Shown here one piece after another: positions 13,101-23,810 of a stretch of DNA of 64,000 nt; position 1 is the first letter of the stretch, and the number at the start of each line of letters is the position of its first letter. Made by a program: the position numbers and the translations under genes. A model generated the notes under the pieces. It ran no database searches. It saw only the letters and a program-made list of their open reading frames with translations, and was not told where the DNA came from. The stretch lies in assembly GCF_030704535.1 (NCBI RefSeq), contig NC_081823.1:25115501-25179500 (forward strand). The letters run 5' to 3'. Source of the stretch: Vitis vinifera. Taxonomy: Eukaryota; Streptophyta; Magnoliopsida; Vitales; Vitaceae.

Positions 13101-16100
13101 AATCCCTTCTATAAAGGAAATCACACTTTGGATCTTTTCAAACTTTTAAGCTTACTTTTCTTGAGATTACAAATAATGACATGAAGCATATAGGAAAGCT
13201 AGAAAAAGTGCTTTCGATTGAAATCAGCCCTCTGCCTTTTGATAGGTGAAGTCTCTTTCATACAATAACTTGTTTCTGAAATCTTCCTTCCACCACATCC
13301 CAAACCATGAAGATCTTAAAAGGGGCTCCCAACAGAAGGCCTGTACGATTGGTGGGGAGGGTACCACCACCCTACAATCTAGAACCCTAGCTTGGTTCTC
13401 CACATTAGCAAATCCCTCGATTGGGATCAACTCACTTCATGGGCCAACAAAGATAAATATATTAGTTAACTATTTTGGCAGTATTCAAGATCTGAACATC
13501 ATCCTTGATAAAAAAAAAAAAAAAAAATGAACATCATCCAATTACTATTTCAATCTTAATATAGGTATTTGAGCAATTTGTTGCATATTCATATGGGGTT
13601 ACCCATTAATAAAATAGTATGGTAAAGCAATTTGAACATGGTTAGATAATTGGATGATGCATAGAACACACAATAATAAGTTTTGACATATATAGAAATT
13701 TACTTCAAAATTTTTAAACCTTGTGTGTAATTTTTTAATATTTCAAATTCTGAGACTTGACCAAATAGAAGCCATTCCCAAGGCAATAAACTTGGTGGCT
13801 TCAAAACTAAAGCATTGTCTCTTATAAGATATTTGACCCGGATTCCAGGTGAAACATTAGTTAATTAAGTAAAATGAACTCAAGATGCAAGATCTTTACA
13901 TTTGAACACAACAAAAGTTCATTAAGTTGTAGAATGAGATGATTGATTATAAAAGATTAAAATAAAAAAAGGATACAAGACAAGGAAAAAAAAAAACTTT
14001 GACAATTATACCAAGGTTTCTATGCAATCACACCTAGGGTTTCCCAAAAATCACATGGGAGAAGATAATCACAACCTCCAAAGAACCATAATACATGCTG
14101 AAAAGTCCTAATTAAAATTTTCAACTTTTCGTTTTTACTTTAAAAACTACATAGGTATATATAGATTCTTATGATTCTCTTTCCTACTAGTATAACTTTC
14201 CTAACTCATTATATTTCTTCAAATTTTAGAAATGGATACAAAGAAAGAATATTATTATTAGCAATATTATTAATAATTTTTTATTTTTTTTCATTCTATT
14301 TTTGATAGGATGGACAAAAAATTCATATAAAAGGCACCTAACAAAAGGGAGGTGCACCCAAATATACACATGGGGGTATACAAGAGGCACTAAAGAAAGA
14401 ACAAAACACATGCCCACCTAGGAACAACAAAAGCAAGACCTTCAGTTTGCAATTCAAGACTTTCTATTTTTTTTATTTTTTTACGAATAAAGAACAATTG
14501 CATTACAAGCACCCCACCAAAAGGGTGCATAAAAGTATACAAGGCATCAAAGGCTAAATGAGAAAGAGGGAAACACAAGAAACAAGACCCTCGCCTTACT
14601 TAGAGTTCAACCAATCAATAAATTCCAATAGTGACTAGGAACACTCTCATATGTGCACCCTAACCCATTCCCCTCAACAAATGTACATAAAGATTGTTTA
14701 ATTACTTGATATGTATATTTGGTATTTTTGAAAAGCTCTTTTGTTTCTCTCCTTTCAGATGATCCATAATAAACATAAAAGAGCTGCTTTCCATGCTTTC
14801 TTCCTCTTCTTCCCTACAAAGGGTTCATGCCAACTTAGAAAGACGGCTCTGCCTGAGGAGAGCATCATAGACTGAACACCAAACAAAGCATAAATTAACT
14901 ATCTTAATATGATTGCTTTGGAACAATGAAGAGGATATGATCCACGGTTTTGTCCTCTCCTTTACATAAATAATACCTACTCGACAACCTCCAACCCTTC
15001 CTGTTGAGCCGATCCACAATTCAGACAATCTATTAACTCCAACAATGTACAATTAGCCCAACTAAGTGAGACCCTAAGCTACTCCCAAAAGGAACTTTAT
15101 AAGGGTCTCCTTTAGCTTTTGATTTGCATGATCTTCTTTATTAAATGTTCGTTTGTTATATTATCTCCATATGCATCAAAATAAGCAAAGGAGAGTCATT
15201 CATCAAACTTTCCTCCTCCACTTATCCAAGCCTTGCACCTTCAACCAAACAGACATCCCATGGTTGATTTTGTAAAAAAACCACTGCAGCCCAAAAAACT
15301 TCAATGAAAAATTTTGCAATGTCCAGTCCCGTTGCAGAGAATCAGAATGTTATTTGCTGAATCCTTGCTACCTTTATAAAACTGCACATGCTTGACCAAC
15401 CTCTACTCATGAGAAGGTATATGGTTAAGATTTTACCCCACAACCTTCCACACAAAAAAAAAATATATAAATAAAAATCCTCATAGGAGCTCTAGTTCCC
15501 CAAATCTCATGAATGGGGAAAAACTTCATACCCTCAGCATAATAGGAATCTAATTTGAAAACTTAAAAAAAAAAAAAAAAAAAAAGAATACTTTTTTTTA
15601 CCCCACAACCTTTGTAAAACTGCACGAGTTAAGATTTATTTTGATAAGATATATGGTTAAGATTTTACCTCACAACCTTCCACACAAAAAAAAAATTATG
15701 AATAAAAATCCTCATAGGAGCTCTAGTTCCCCAAATCTCATGAATGGGGAAAAACTTCATACCCTCAGCATAATAGGAATCTTATTTAAAAACTTCAAAA
15801 AAAAAAAAAACAAAATACTTTCTTAGCATAAGACGGCTAAAAGAAACAAAAACTTAACAAAGTTAATCGCTAACTAAACTAAGAATTTACCAATAGACTC
15901 AACCTAAATTAACTATGGTAAGTCTCATGAGAAAGTTAAATCCTCATTGGTTTCCCAAATTAAGACTTGCACATTCGACCTAACCTTTCTCCTCTTTTTT
16001 TTGATAGGTAAATAGATTTCATTAAGAGCCAAAAGGCTAGAGAAAAGGTATACACAGAGTATACCAAAGACAAAGAAGCAAAAAACAAAGGGGCAAAACA

Positions 16101-18209
16101 AACCTGACCCTTACTTGGTGGCTAGCCAGTCTACAAAATCTATCAAAGACAAAGTGTGATCCTCTATATACACCCTAGCCCAATTCACAAAAGTGCACAA
16201 AAAAATGGATTTAATGTCTTGATCGTTCCTCTCCATATCATCGAAGGCCCTCCTATTTCTTTCTTTCCAAATGGTCCACATCAAGCAGAGAGGGGCAGTT
16301 CTCCAAGCTTTCTCCCTTTTCTTGCCCACAAAGGAACCATGCCAACCTAGGAGGCTTTTTTTCATAGAGGAGTGCATCACCCATTACACCCCAAACAGGG
16401 AGAAGATTAGAAGTCATAGCATTCTGGCTTTCTCGCAAAACAGAAGAAGGTGATCTGTGGTTTCCTCCTTATATTTACACAAAAAGCACCTGTTGGGGAT
16501 GCTCCCACCAAATCTCTTCAGTCGATCCGTGGTGAGCAACCTGCTCCAAGCCGCCTCCCAACCAAAGAAGCTAGCCCTAATTGGGACCCAAGGCGTCCAA
16601 ATAGTTCTAGCCGGGAAGGGGGGCTTGGCGTCCCTTGAGAATGAGCTATAAAAGGACTTGACAGTCTTCAAAAGATAATCCATGTTGTTCCACATCATAG
16701 AAGTTTAAAATCATTTGAATTCATAAAGCATGTTTCTTCCTAATACATAGCAAAGTTGCATCACCATTTGAAACCAGAAAGTGAAAGTGACCCATGTGTT
16801 TAAAAGCTTTAAAAAATTTTAAAAATGGATACCGCAGAAACAATTTGATTTTAAAATTGGAAACTTACAGCAAGAAGAATATTTTACAAAAACCCCCAAA
16901 CCACACAAAAAGAGTCAAGAAAGAAAAAGGGGGGAACAACAAAAGGCAAAAAAAAAGAAGGGATTTCCATAGTTCCCAAGCTATGACATGGACTCTGTTG
17001 CAGCCAGCCAGTAGAGAAAGCAAATTTTGATTTGTTTGAGTAAAACAAAAACTAGAACCTGGTTTAAGATGATTTCCTATGTTAAATATATACTAATAAA
17101 TATGCATTTAAGTACTTTCCCTGTTTTATAATAAGCTGACCAAGAGAGAAGCTCGACACCAGAGATTTCTTTGGCGATTACTTTCCCACTTCAGTTTCTT
17201 TCCTGATTTATGTGGATGTAGTTTGTGTGTTTTAGTACTGTACAATTGCTCTCTGTCTCTCTGGATTCAAACAAACAGATTTTTCATCCTCCTAGTCTCG
17301 TTTTTTGTTCTTTTCGTGATAAAATTCTCAACTTTGGATCTAAAAGGGGATGAAAAAGATAAGTCTCTGCTTATCTAACTAGCATGTTAACTGTACTCAC
17401 TTCTAAACATTAAAGAACCAGCTCCACAAAAGCAAACCTGACAACAATGAACCCAAACCCCTCTCCACCCCTCCCTCCTCTCTCTCAATAGAGACAACAA
17501 TGTATCATTGTTGGCATTGACTCTCCTTTCCCTCTCTCAACAGAAACAATATATGTATTCAGAAGGACACTTTTTTTGTTCCTTCCAAATACACCAAATA
17601 AGCATAGCGTGCTCCACAACACATTACTTTATCACGGACTTGCAAATTAGAACTTAAACAGACCAAAAATCAAATAGAATCCAACAAGCAGGTATCTACA
17701 ATGTTTTTCTATTGAAAGGGATTTAAAAAATATATCATTGCAAAGTTGAAAGAGTAATTGAGCAAGGAGAACAAGGACACATGCAAGACCCTAACCCTGG
17801 AAAATAACATTCACTTCATATACATAAAAGTAACCTACACTTTAAGCCCAGTGACCATATGACTATTTTGAAACAAACATTAAAAGTACTGAAATGGTAA
17901 ACAATGAGAGTTATTGCATGTAACCAAAGAAACAGGGAAAGGCATGGCAATTCAGACAATGCTTGACAAGTTCATGACTTACACTTTGAGCCTCATGCCC
18001 AAATCCTGTAGAAATGTACAGTACGACTTGCGTAGGTAAGTCTCTTTTTTCAAATCAATTCCATCACGCTTGGAAGGGGAATTTTCTTCAATTTCCTTCC
18101 TAGATAAGTACCAACGGCCACCTTCCTCTGGTTTGTCCTGAGGAAATTTGTAAGACCCACCTTCATACATTCCATGATGTGACGGATCGCCAGGCAACAG
18201 ACCAGCCAT
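3229..18209 (-). CDS. CYCT1: Cyclin T1 (CYCT1;4/1;5-like), complete, six coding exons
   Basis: Cyclin T pairs with CDKC kinases to form plant P-TEFb, which phosphorylates the RNA polymerase II C-terminal domain. Coding exons on the minus strand are 18209-17983, 7830-7749, 5688-5554, 4976-4801, 4720-4569 and 4328-3229. They sum to 1,872 nt (623 aa), all with GT-AG junctions and matching phases. Exon 1 encodes the conserved [15 protein letters not shown] and [15 protein letters not shown] segments. Exons 2-5 encode both cyclin folds, including [47 protein letters not shown] and [20 protein letters not shown]. Exon 6 starts [16 protein letters not shown] and is a long low-complexity, charged and His-rich tail. 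The start is the ATG at 18209, which fits the family N-terminus. Coding intron 1 is about 10.2 kb and filled with repeat debris. No disabling mutation was seen. Confidence 0.95.
6418..6610 (-). mobile_element. Degraded LINE 3' fragment in coding intron 2 of cyclin T
   Basis: On the minus strand a short stretch resembles the end of the L1-type zinc-binding reverse transcriptase region seen better preserved at 16.1-16.7 kb; the shared block corresponds to a [14 protein letters not shown] segment, much altered here. Only a fragment remains. Confidence 0.45.
6880..7310 (+). mobile_element. Probable LINE 3' end, plus strand
   Basis: The stretch has degenerate coding traces and then the tail pattern TTTCTATTACTCATCAAATA followed by an A-rich run (7,270-7,310), typical of plant L1 3' ends. 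It is oriented opposite to the other LINE pieces in this gene. The assignment rests on the tail and general look. Confidence 0.4.
10025..10140 (+). mobile_element. SINE-like unit (tRNA-derived head) with AT tail
   Basis: The head reads CCTAGCTCAAGTGGTAAGG (an A-box-like segment) and, about 40 bp on, GGTTTGATTCC (a B-box-like segment), the spacing and wording of plant tRNA-derived SINEs. It is followed by a (TA)n run at about 10,100-10,134 instead of poly(A). The rest does not fold as a normal tRNA gene with a complete acceptor stem. Confidence 0.55.
10099..10134. repeat. (AT)n microsatellite
   Basis: An almost uninterrupted AT/TA dinucleotide run lies at the tail of the SINE-like unit. Confidence 0.85.
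11275..11300. repeat. (GC)n(CA)n compound microsatellite
   Basis: A short GCGCGCG run passes directly into about ten CA units. No other function is visible. Confidence 0.85.
11700..13245 (-). mobile_element. Degraded LINE 3' region, minus strand
   Basis: The segment starts with a tail-like TTTTGAATAGGAAAATTTTA and the AAAAGGGCGCATGGA phrase that recurs, varied, at 14.33 kb and 14.52 kb. It then shows degenerate minus-strand coding traces resembling the RT C-terminal zinc-binding region at 16.1-16.7 kb. No open frame survives. The boundaries are approximate, and the right part (12.6-13.2 kb) is the weakest. Confidence 0.5.
11833..12092. repeat. Two-copy tandem repeat, about 130 bp
   Basis: Both halves contain AGAGCTCAACCAATCAATAA, then TTCATCATGAATATAGA, then CTTTTGAGTGCTTTATCC. 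The copies differ at about a dozen positions. The duplication lies inside the degraded LINE. Confidence 0.85.
14290..15290 (-). mobile_element. Two or more abutting LINE 3' fragments, minus strand
   Basis: Two independent 3'-end signatures occur, near 14,300 (ATTTTTGATAGGATGGAC) and near 14,470 (TTTTTTTACGAATAAAGAAC). Each is followed by the ACC-AAAAGGG-TGCA phrase shared with the fragment at 11.7 kb. This suggests one 5'-truncated insertion inside or beside another. There is no open frame. Confidence 0.5.
15413..15801. repeat. Direct duplication, about 150-bp copies with 235-bp period
   Basis: Copies at 15,413-15,566 and 15,648-15,801 share TATGGTTAAGATTTTACC, then CATAGGAGCTCTAGTTCCCC, then CATACCCTCAGCATAATAGG, nearly without change, and both end in poly(A). 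The high identity points to a recent duplication. Confidence 0.9.
16000..16698 (-). mobile_element. L1-type LINE 3' fragment with zinc-binding RT region
   Basis: This is the best-preserved LINE piece. On the minus strand, frames at 16698-16414 and 16380-16111 read [18 protein letters not shown], then [17 protein letters not shown] with HLLLFC, then [18 protein letters not shown]. This is the reverse transcriptase zinc-binding region (zf-RVT) and tail found at the end of plant L1 ORF2. The 3' end near 16,000 shows TACCTATCAAAAAAAAGAG on the minus strand, the usual tail. The element is 5'-truncated and frameshifted near 16,400. It is transcribed in the same sense as cyclin T. Confidence 0.8.
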
Positions 18210-21200
18210 ATGAACCTCTTCCCACCAAATTTATCTAAAGTTGGTACAGATGGTCAATATTATTCACTGATTGAATGATTGCTTCACCATCCACCAAGTA
18301 GCCCCCTGTCAGAGGACAAGCAAGATAAGTCAGAAACAAAGGACTCTACTGATGATTCTTTATGTATCCCAGATAAGAATAACATGAGATCACACAGAAG
18401 TAAAAAGCTTTAGCAAGGCATCCAAGACTGTTCAAAACCGGAACTTCAAAAGCCAAGCCCTTAAAAGTCAAATTCTGAATCTTCTTCCCCTGTGATAATT
18501 CAGTAGCTTCTCATGCACCTTATCCAGTCATAACAGCCTGTATGCCTTCAAGAGAACATCTTCAGGAGAACATATAGCATTGTCCTAGATTTGGGATAAA
18601 AACTGAATCTACCAAGTCAGAAAAGAAAAAGGCTTCCCAAGTACTAGCTTTGAACTCAGAAAATAGGCAACCTCAACATCCCTGAAGAACGAGATTCATG
18701 TTCCAACTGCATTGGCCACCCTGCTTTAGAGTCTCTATCAAAACTACCTTCTAAATCTAAATTCCAATTAGACTAATTCAATTTTAACTTAAGCATTTGA
18801 ATGTTGATTGGCCTTAAATATTATTCATTCTCAATTAAGGAGACACAGTGCTAAATTATAATGCATCCATCATAAACAACTTTATAAGATTATCTCCCAT
18901 AAAGAGTAGCTTTAACTGCTTGCTAAAAGCTGTTGATCACCTTTGTAATGTCTAACACTTAAAAAAGTACACAATAAATCTAGTGCATATCAATGGCAAA
19001 AGAACAGTAGACCACATTTCATAAAATAATGAGACTCAAGGGGAAAGATTATCAACCATATCAAAACATCATTATTTCATTAGGATGTGTTGCATAAATA
19101 TCAGTGATCTAATAGGATATATTTGCCCAACTACTATCTTTTTCTTAATCAACTACTATCTTGTTCTTAATCATGTACAGCCCTTCCCTTTTTTAAATAA
19201 AGAAACTGTCTAATAGTAAATGCCAGCATTAAAAATTTTACTTCAAACTACTAAAAATTATATATTCAAAAAAATAAATAAAATAATTCCAATCATAAAT
19301 TTTTGTGATTAGCTGAAATTTCATACCAGATGCTGCTTATACACTACTTCCTCAATGTACCAAAAATGCAATATCTACACTCTTCCTGCTGAAAAATAAA
19401 GAAATATATAAATAAATAAAACCATAAACAGATGAAATATACTACTTGGCTGAGATTGATTAGAGACATCCATGATTGGTTGCTGAGAACACATGGGAAA
19501 AAAAAAATTTAAAATTTTCTCAAGTTCTGCTTTCTAAGATTTAGAACCAAAAAAGTAAAATTGAAAAGAAGGGTTTTCTTTCCTTTTTTTCTCTCCCATT
19601 TTCCTAGAAACCAACCAGAGGACAAGGGGAAAAAAGGAATTGAAATGCAAGTTAAAGAATTCAAATCCAAGAGCATAAACCAAAGAAAAAGTAAATGTAC
19701 TAAAAAAACAAGAACTTTAAAAAATTCAAAATTTGCATAGTTAGCTGTAAATTCACACCTGTTTGCAGCTCTCTGTTCTCATTTCAAAAATTCAATATCT
19801 ACCCTTTTTCCTGCTAAACAAAAACAACAAGAAAAATTAGATACATTGTTTTGCGTTTGGTTGATGAGGAATCTAAAATTTTCCTAGAAACAAACAGAGG
19901 ATATAGAAAAGGACCCAAATCCAAGAGAATTAACAGGAAAGAAAGTAAATGTACTTAAACAAATAATAAAAACTTTATGATCAGCTGAAATTTCCTACCT
20001 GATTCCTCCTCTTTGTAATTTTCAGAGACTAACCTCAATGGTCCAAACTACAATTATCTACACATTTCCTGCAAGAGATAATTACAACAAATAAATTTAA
20101 AATTAACTGTGCGTTTGGCAGATAAGAAAGCGTAGGAAAAAAAAGAAAGAAAGAAGAAAATAAAATTCAGTAAAATTTGGTATTAAAAAAAGGAAAACGA
20201 AAATGGGAAGGGGGCAGGGGGTGCGTTTGGCTGCGGAGAAAGTGCAGGAAAAAAAAAAGAGAGGAAAGAAGTTAAAATTTGCCCGATAGTAGGGGATTAG
20301 TAATTGAGAAGTAAAGAAATAAAAAAGAAGAATTCAAGGAAAATAAGAAGAGTGGAAGGAAGAGGACAATGGGAATTTGAATCGAAAAGAACCGAACTCA
20401 GTACAACTATACGAGTGAAATTGGGGAAACGCACCGGGGAGTTTGGCTGCTGAGAAAGTGCAAGAAAAACAGAACAGAAAGAAGAAATAAAGGCTTACTC
20501 GGGCTTCCATTTCGAAGATTGAAACCCAAAAATCAGAATTGGTAAGGGTTTCCTTCTTTCGCTTTTCTGCCCCCAATTTTCTCGAGAACCGAACGCAGAT
20601 AGATCGATAATTGAAAAAGAAAAAAAAAAAAAAAAGAAAGAAGAAGAAAAAAAATGCGAATGAAAGAGAAAAGCAAATAGCAATTGAGTCGAAAAGAGCC
20701 AAACTTAAAACAACTACTCGAGTGAAATTGGGTAAAACGACCGGGGCCTTTGCTGTTGTGAAAATTCAGGAAAAAAAAGAGCAGAAAGAAGAAATCAAAA
20801 CTTACTCGAGCTTCACTTTTGAAGATTGGAAACGCATAAATCAGAATTGAAAAGAAGGGTTTTCTTGTTTCCCTTTTCTGCCCCGATTTTCTCGAGAACC
20901 AAACGGGAAGGGATTGATAACCAAAGAAAGAAGAAGAAAAACGAATGTAATTGAAAGAGAAAAGCAACTGGAAATTGAATCGAAAAAAAATGAACTTAAA
21001 ACAACTATCCGAGTGAAATTAGGTAAAACGACGGGGGCGTTTGGCTGATGGGAAATAGCGGGAAAAAAAAGAACAGAAAGAAGAAATCAAAACTTACTCG
21101 AGCTTCGCTTTCCAGGATTGGAAACCCAAAAATCATAATGGCAAAAAGGGTTTTCTCGTTTCCATTTTCTGCCCCCAATTTTCTCGAGAACCAAACGGGG

Positions 21201-21343
21201 GATAGATTGAAAATACAAAATTGAAAAGAAAGGAAATCAAAGAAAGAAGAAAGACGAGAAATTGAAGAAAAGAAATGGGAATGGAAGAGAGAAAAGCAAA
21301 TGGGAATTGAATCAGAAAAGCGAAGAAGAGAGAGAGACTCACC
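18210..21343 (-). other. Leader intron and 5' UTR of cyclin T
   Basis: A strong donor on the minus strand, GTGTCGAAAG|GTGAGT, ends a leader exon at 21343. A plausible acceptor (CTCTGACAG) begins the exon that carries the ATG near 18305. The interval between them would be a roughly 3-kb 5' UTR intron. Its promoter-proximal third carries a tandem array. The exon boundaries are inferred from motifs only. Confidence 0.5.
19440..21340 (-). repeat. Tandem array of about 300-bp units in the cyclin T leader intron
   Basis: Three well-conserved units lie at about 20,430-20,735, 20,736-21,025 and 21,026-21,340. Read on the minus strand, each has a GTTTGGTTCTCGAGAAAAT-like motif, then GGGCAGAAAA, a T-rich block, the string GAAGCTCGAGTAAGT (a donor-like site, CCCGAGTAAG in the leftmost unit), then T-rich sequence and a GCCAAACGC-type block. 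Decayed partial copies can be followed leftward to about 19.45 kb (GCGTTTGG starts near 20,222, 20,109 and 19,853). Confidence 0.8.
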
Positions 21344-21414
21344 TTTCGACACTGGAGAGAGAGAGAGAGAGAGGGATATCAGAAGGAAAAGGGCTCTTTC
21401 TCTTACCTCAATTT

Positions 21415-21430
21415 TTAGGGTTTTATTGAA
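21415..21430 (-). promoter_or_regulatory. Telo-box-like motif in the cyclin T leader
   Basis: The minus strand reads AATAAAACCCTAAAAATTGAG and then GTAAGAG. AAACCCTA is the telo-box found near the transcription start of many plant growth and translation genes. Function here is inferred from position. Confidence 0.5.
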
Positions 21431-21454
21431 TGTAAAAGAGACTGCCCGTTCCAA

Positions 21455-23800
21455 AAATACGTAAAAATTAAAAAAAATCCAGTCTTGACTTGGATAGGAT
21501 CCTATTAGGGTCGGACCGGTTTGGATTGAGCCCGAGTTGAGTTGAATCGGGTAATAATCATATATGGGAAAATATTGCTTTTTTTATTATTATTTATTTA
21601 TATCAAAATAAAGAAGCTCATATGTTTGGTAATTATTTTTTAAAATTATGAAAAATAATTTTTAAGAACTATTTTTAAAAATAATTATTTGATTTTTGTA
21701 AAACAAAAGTTTATTTAAAACCTGAAATATTTTTAACTTATTTTTAATATTTTAAAAGTAATTTTTATGTTAAATGTTTTATTTTTAATTATTTCACATA
21801 TTTGTGTAATTATTTTTAAAACAATATTCATAAAATAAATGAAAATTATATAAAACAATTAAAAAATATTTTCTAAAAATACCATGTAAATAAAAAATAA
21901 TTTTTAATTGTCAAACGTATTTCTTTTTTTAATAATAAAAATTGTTATTGAAAACGGTTATCATACATATCCTCATTTTTCATTCTCGTATCATTTCTTG
22001 TTTTAGACTATATATATATATAGAAAAAATAAAAATAGAAGGAGTTTAAAAGAGAAATTAATATGGTGAAAATGTAGCACATTGTAATTACTATAAGGGG
22101 CAAAACTAAGAATTGGTTTTTATTTAAAAGGAAAGATAGAGATTTAATTTTTATGGAGGAGGTATCATTGAATTAATGACTAGAAGAGTTAGGAATGACA
22201 ATGAGGTTTAATTTTTATGGAGGTATTAATGATGATAATGGGTTAAGTCCCCTATTCTTAAAAAATATATCTATTCCAAGATAGAGAATATTTGTTTTAA
22301 TTTTATATATGTGGTAAAAAAATGAAAAATATATTAAATTGAAATTTTTTTTTATTAATTTTATATATAAAGGGGTGAAATAGGATAATGTAATAATCCC
22401 GAATTCATCACAAACCCAACAGGTTTAAATTTTTTTTGTCAAACCCTCCTTTAACTCGTTTATCATTTAAAACTTGTCCTATTAAGGTTTAAGAGTTTGG
22501 GGTCGGGCAAAAATTGTACCTGAAAAATCATTCTATGTTGTCATCCTTAAGTATATATAAGATAAACTCATAACTAAGAATTGAACCTAAAACTTAGAAA
22601 GTGAAAAGAATCTAATAAATTAAACCTCACATGGGAACTAAAAAGTTTGAAGATCCTAAAGTCAAATTGATTACTTTAAGAGTCAAAAGCTCGCAATGGA
22701 CGAAAAGGTAAATTAAGAAATCGAACTTAATTGTAGTTAGACTTTGAGTTATCCAAATGCTTATCACTATTCTATTATTAGGAATAAAAAAGTTATCCTT
22801 ATTTAAAACCTCTCATGGCAATCAATTGTGGATAGAGGGGTTTTAAGTTCATTTATGCCAAGGACTTGGGAAAAACACACTAATTTTTTTTTTTGGAGGG
22901 GGGTGGTTGTTCTTATTCTTCATATCTCTGTTGTTGTAATTGATCCAATTCAAATCTAAATAAAATAAACAAAAATGATAAAAAAAAAAAAAAAAAATTG
23001 TCCTCCTTTTATTCAAAACATTTGGTGCTGTTTGTAGAACAATGTAGGACAAGCCATGGTTTAGATTTTCTAAAACATGGAACTAGTGTTAATCAAGATG
23101 AAAAACATCTTCAATAACTTATAATGGCCTGGTTTTTCTTTAATCTTCATCAACAATATAGACTCAGTAAGATCTTAACTAGAGATCTTATATGATAAAA
23201 TCATAAAAGACTTTATCACATCCAATGAATCATCAATGATTGAGATTGGGAATTAGTCCTTTGGTATACAAATTCCTAATGAGTGATAAAAAATGAAATA
23301 AATAAATAAATAAATACAAGTCCATCGTCCCTTTGATACAAAGAAACCCAGGGATCTTAGAACATCTATCATAGTTCAGACTAGCCATAAGATCCCAAGT
23401 TTGTATGCTTCTTCCACCACACTTTCAAGCAAAAGCACCATGGAATTCTATTCCATATCATTTACAGGGTGTAATTCTATCTTCAAAACATACCAAATGC
23501 CGGCTTTTGAAACAATGCTTTCAGGTTTTCTCCTCTCTCGGTTCTTGTGGAATGATTGAGGTATGGCGGCACAATAGAAGAACTAACCAGACACTTGCTA
23601 AATTTTCTCCTTCAAACACCAGGCGATGCAATCTATTTACCATTGTCCCACTCACTGTTGTGACAGAGATGATCTCTCAATGTCTTGGAGGTTTAAAGTG
23701 ATGGCTTCTGGCACCTGAGGAAGGGAAACCATTATAACTTTCTGCATTGCTGAGGGCTTTTCTATCTACTGTCCTACATTGGTATTACTGTATTATGTGT
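21455..23800. other. AT-rich intergenic region
   Basis: The right flank of the cyclin T promoter (21.5-22.0 kb) is very AT-rich with poly(A)/poly(T) runs. 22.0-23.4 kb has no recognisable gene. 23,400-23,800 is less AT-rich and may be 3' UTR of the TPR gene; a 98-codon plus-strand frame there matches nothing I recognise. Confidence 0.6.
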
Positions 23801-23810
23801 ATTTGTTTTT

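Larger units (their letters stand above)
7831..17982 (-). other. 10.2-kb coding intron 1 of cyclin T
   Basis: Donor GTAAGT at 17982 and acceptor TGCAG ending at 7831. It contains a SINE-like unit, several LINE 3' fragments, two tandem duplications and simple repeats, each listed separately. The stretches 7,840-10,020, 10,140-11,270, 13,500-14,280 and 16,700-17,980 show no recognisable gene; a fragment near 17,560-17,640 again resembles the LINE text. Confidence 0.8.

Noticed and set aside
20334..21454. Phe/Ser-rich frames of 120-150 codons on the minus strand
   Set aside because: They translate the T-rich tandem units of the cyclin T leader intron; composition is extreme and no domain is present.
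23405..23701. 98-codon plus-strand frame downstream of the TPR gene
   Set aside because: No recognisable motif, no splice or start context, and it overlaps the likely TPR 3' UTR.
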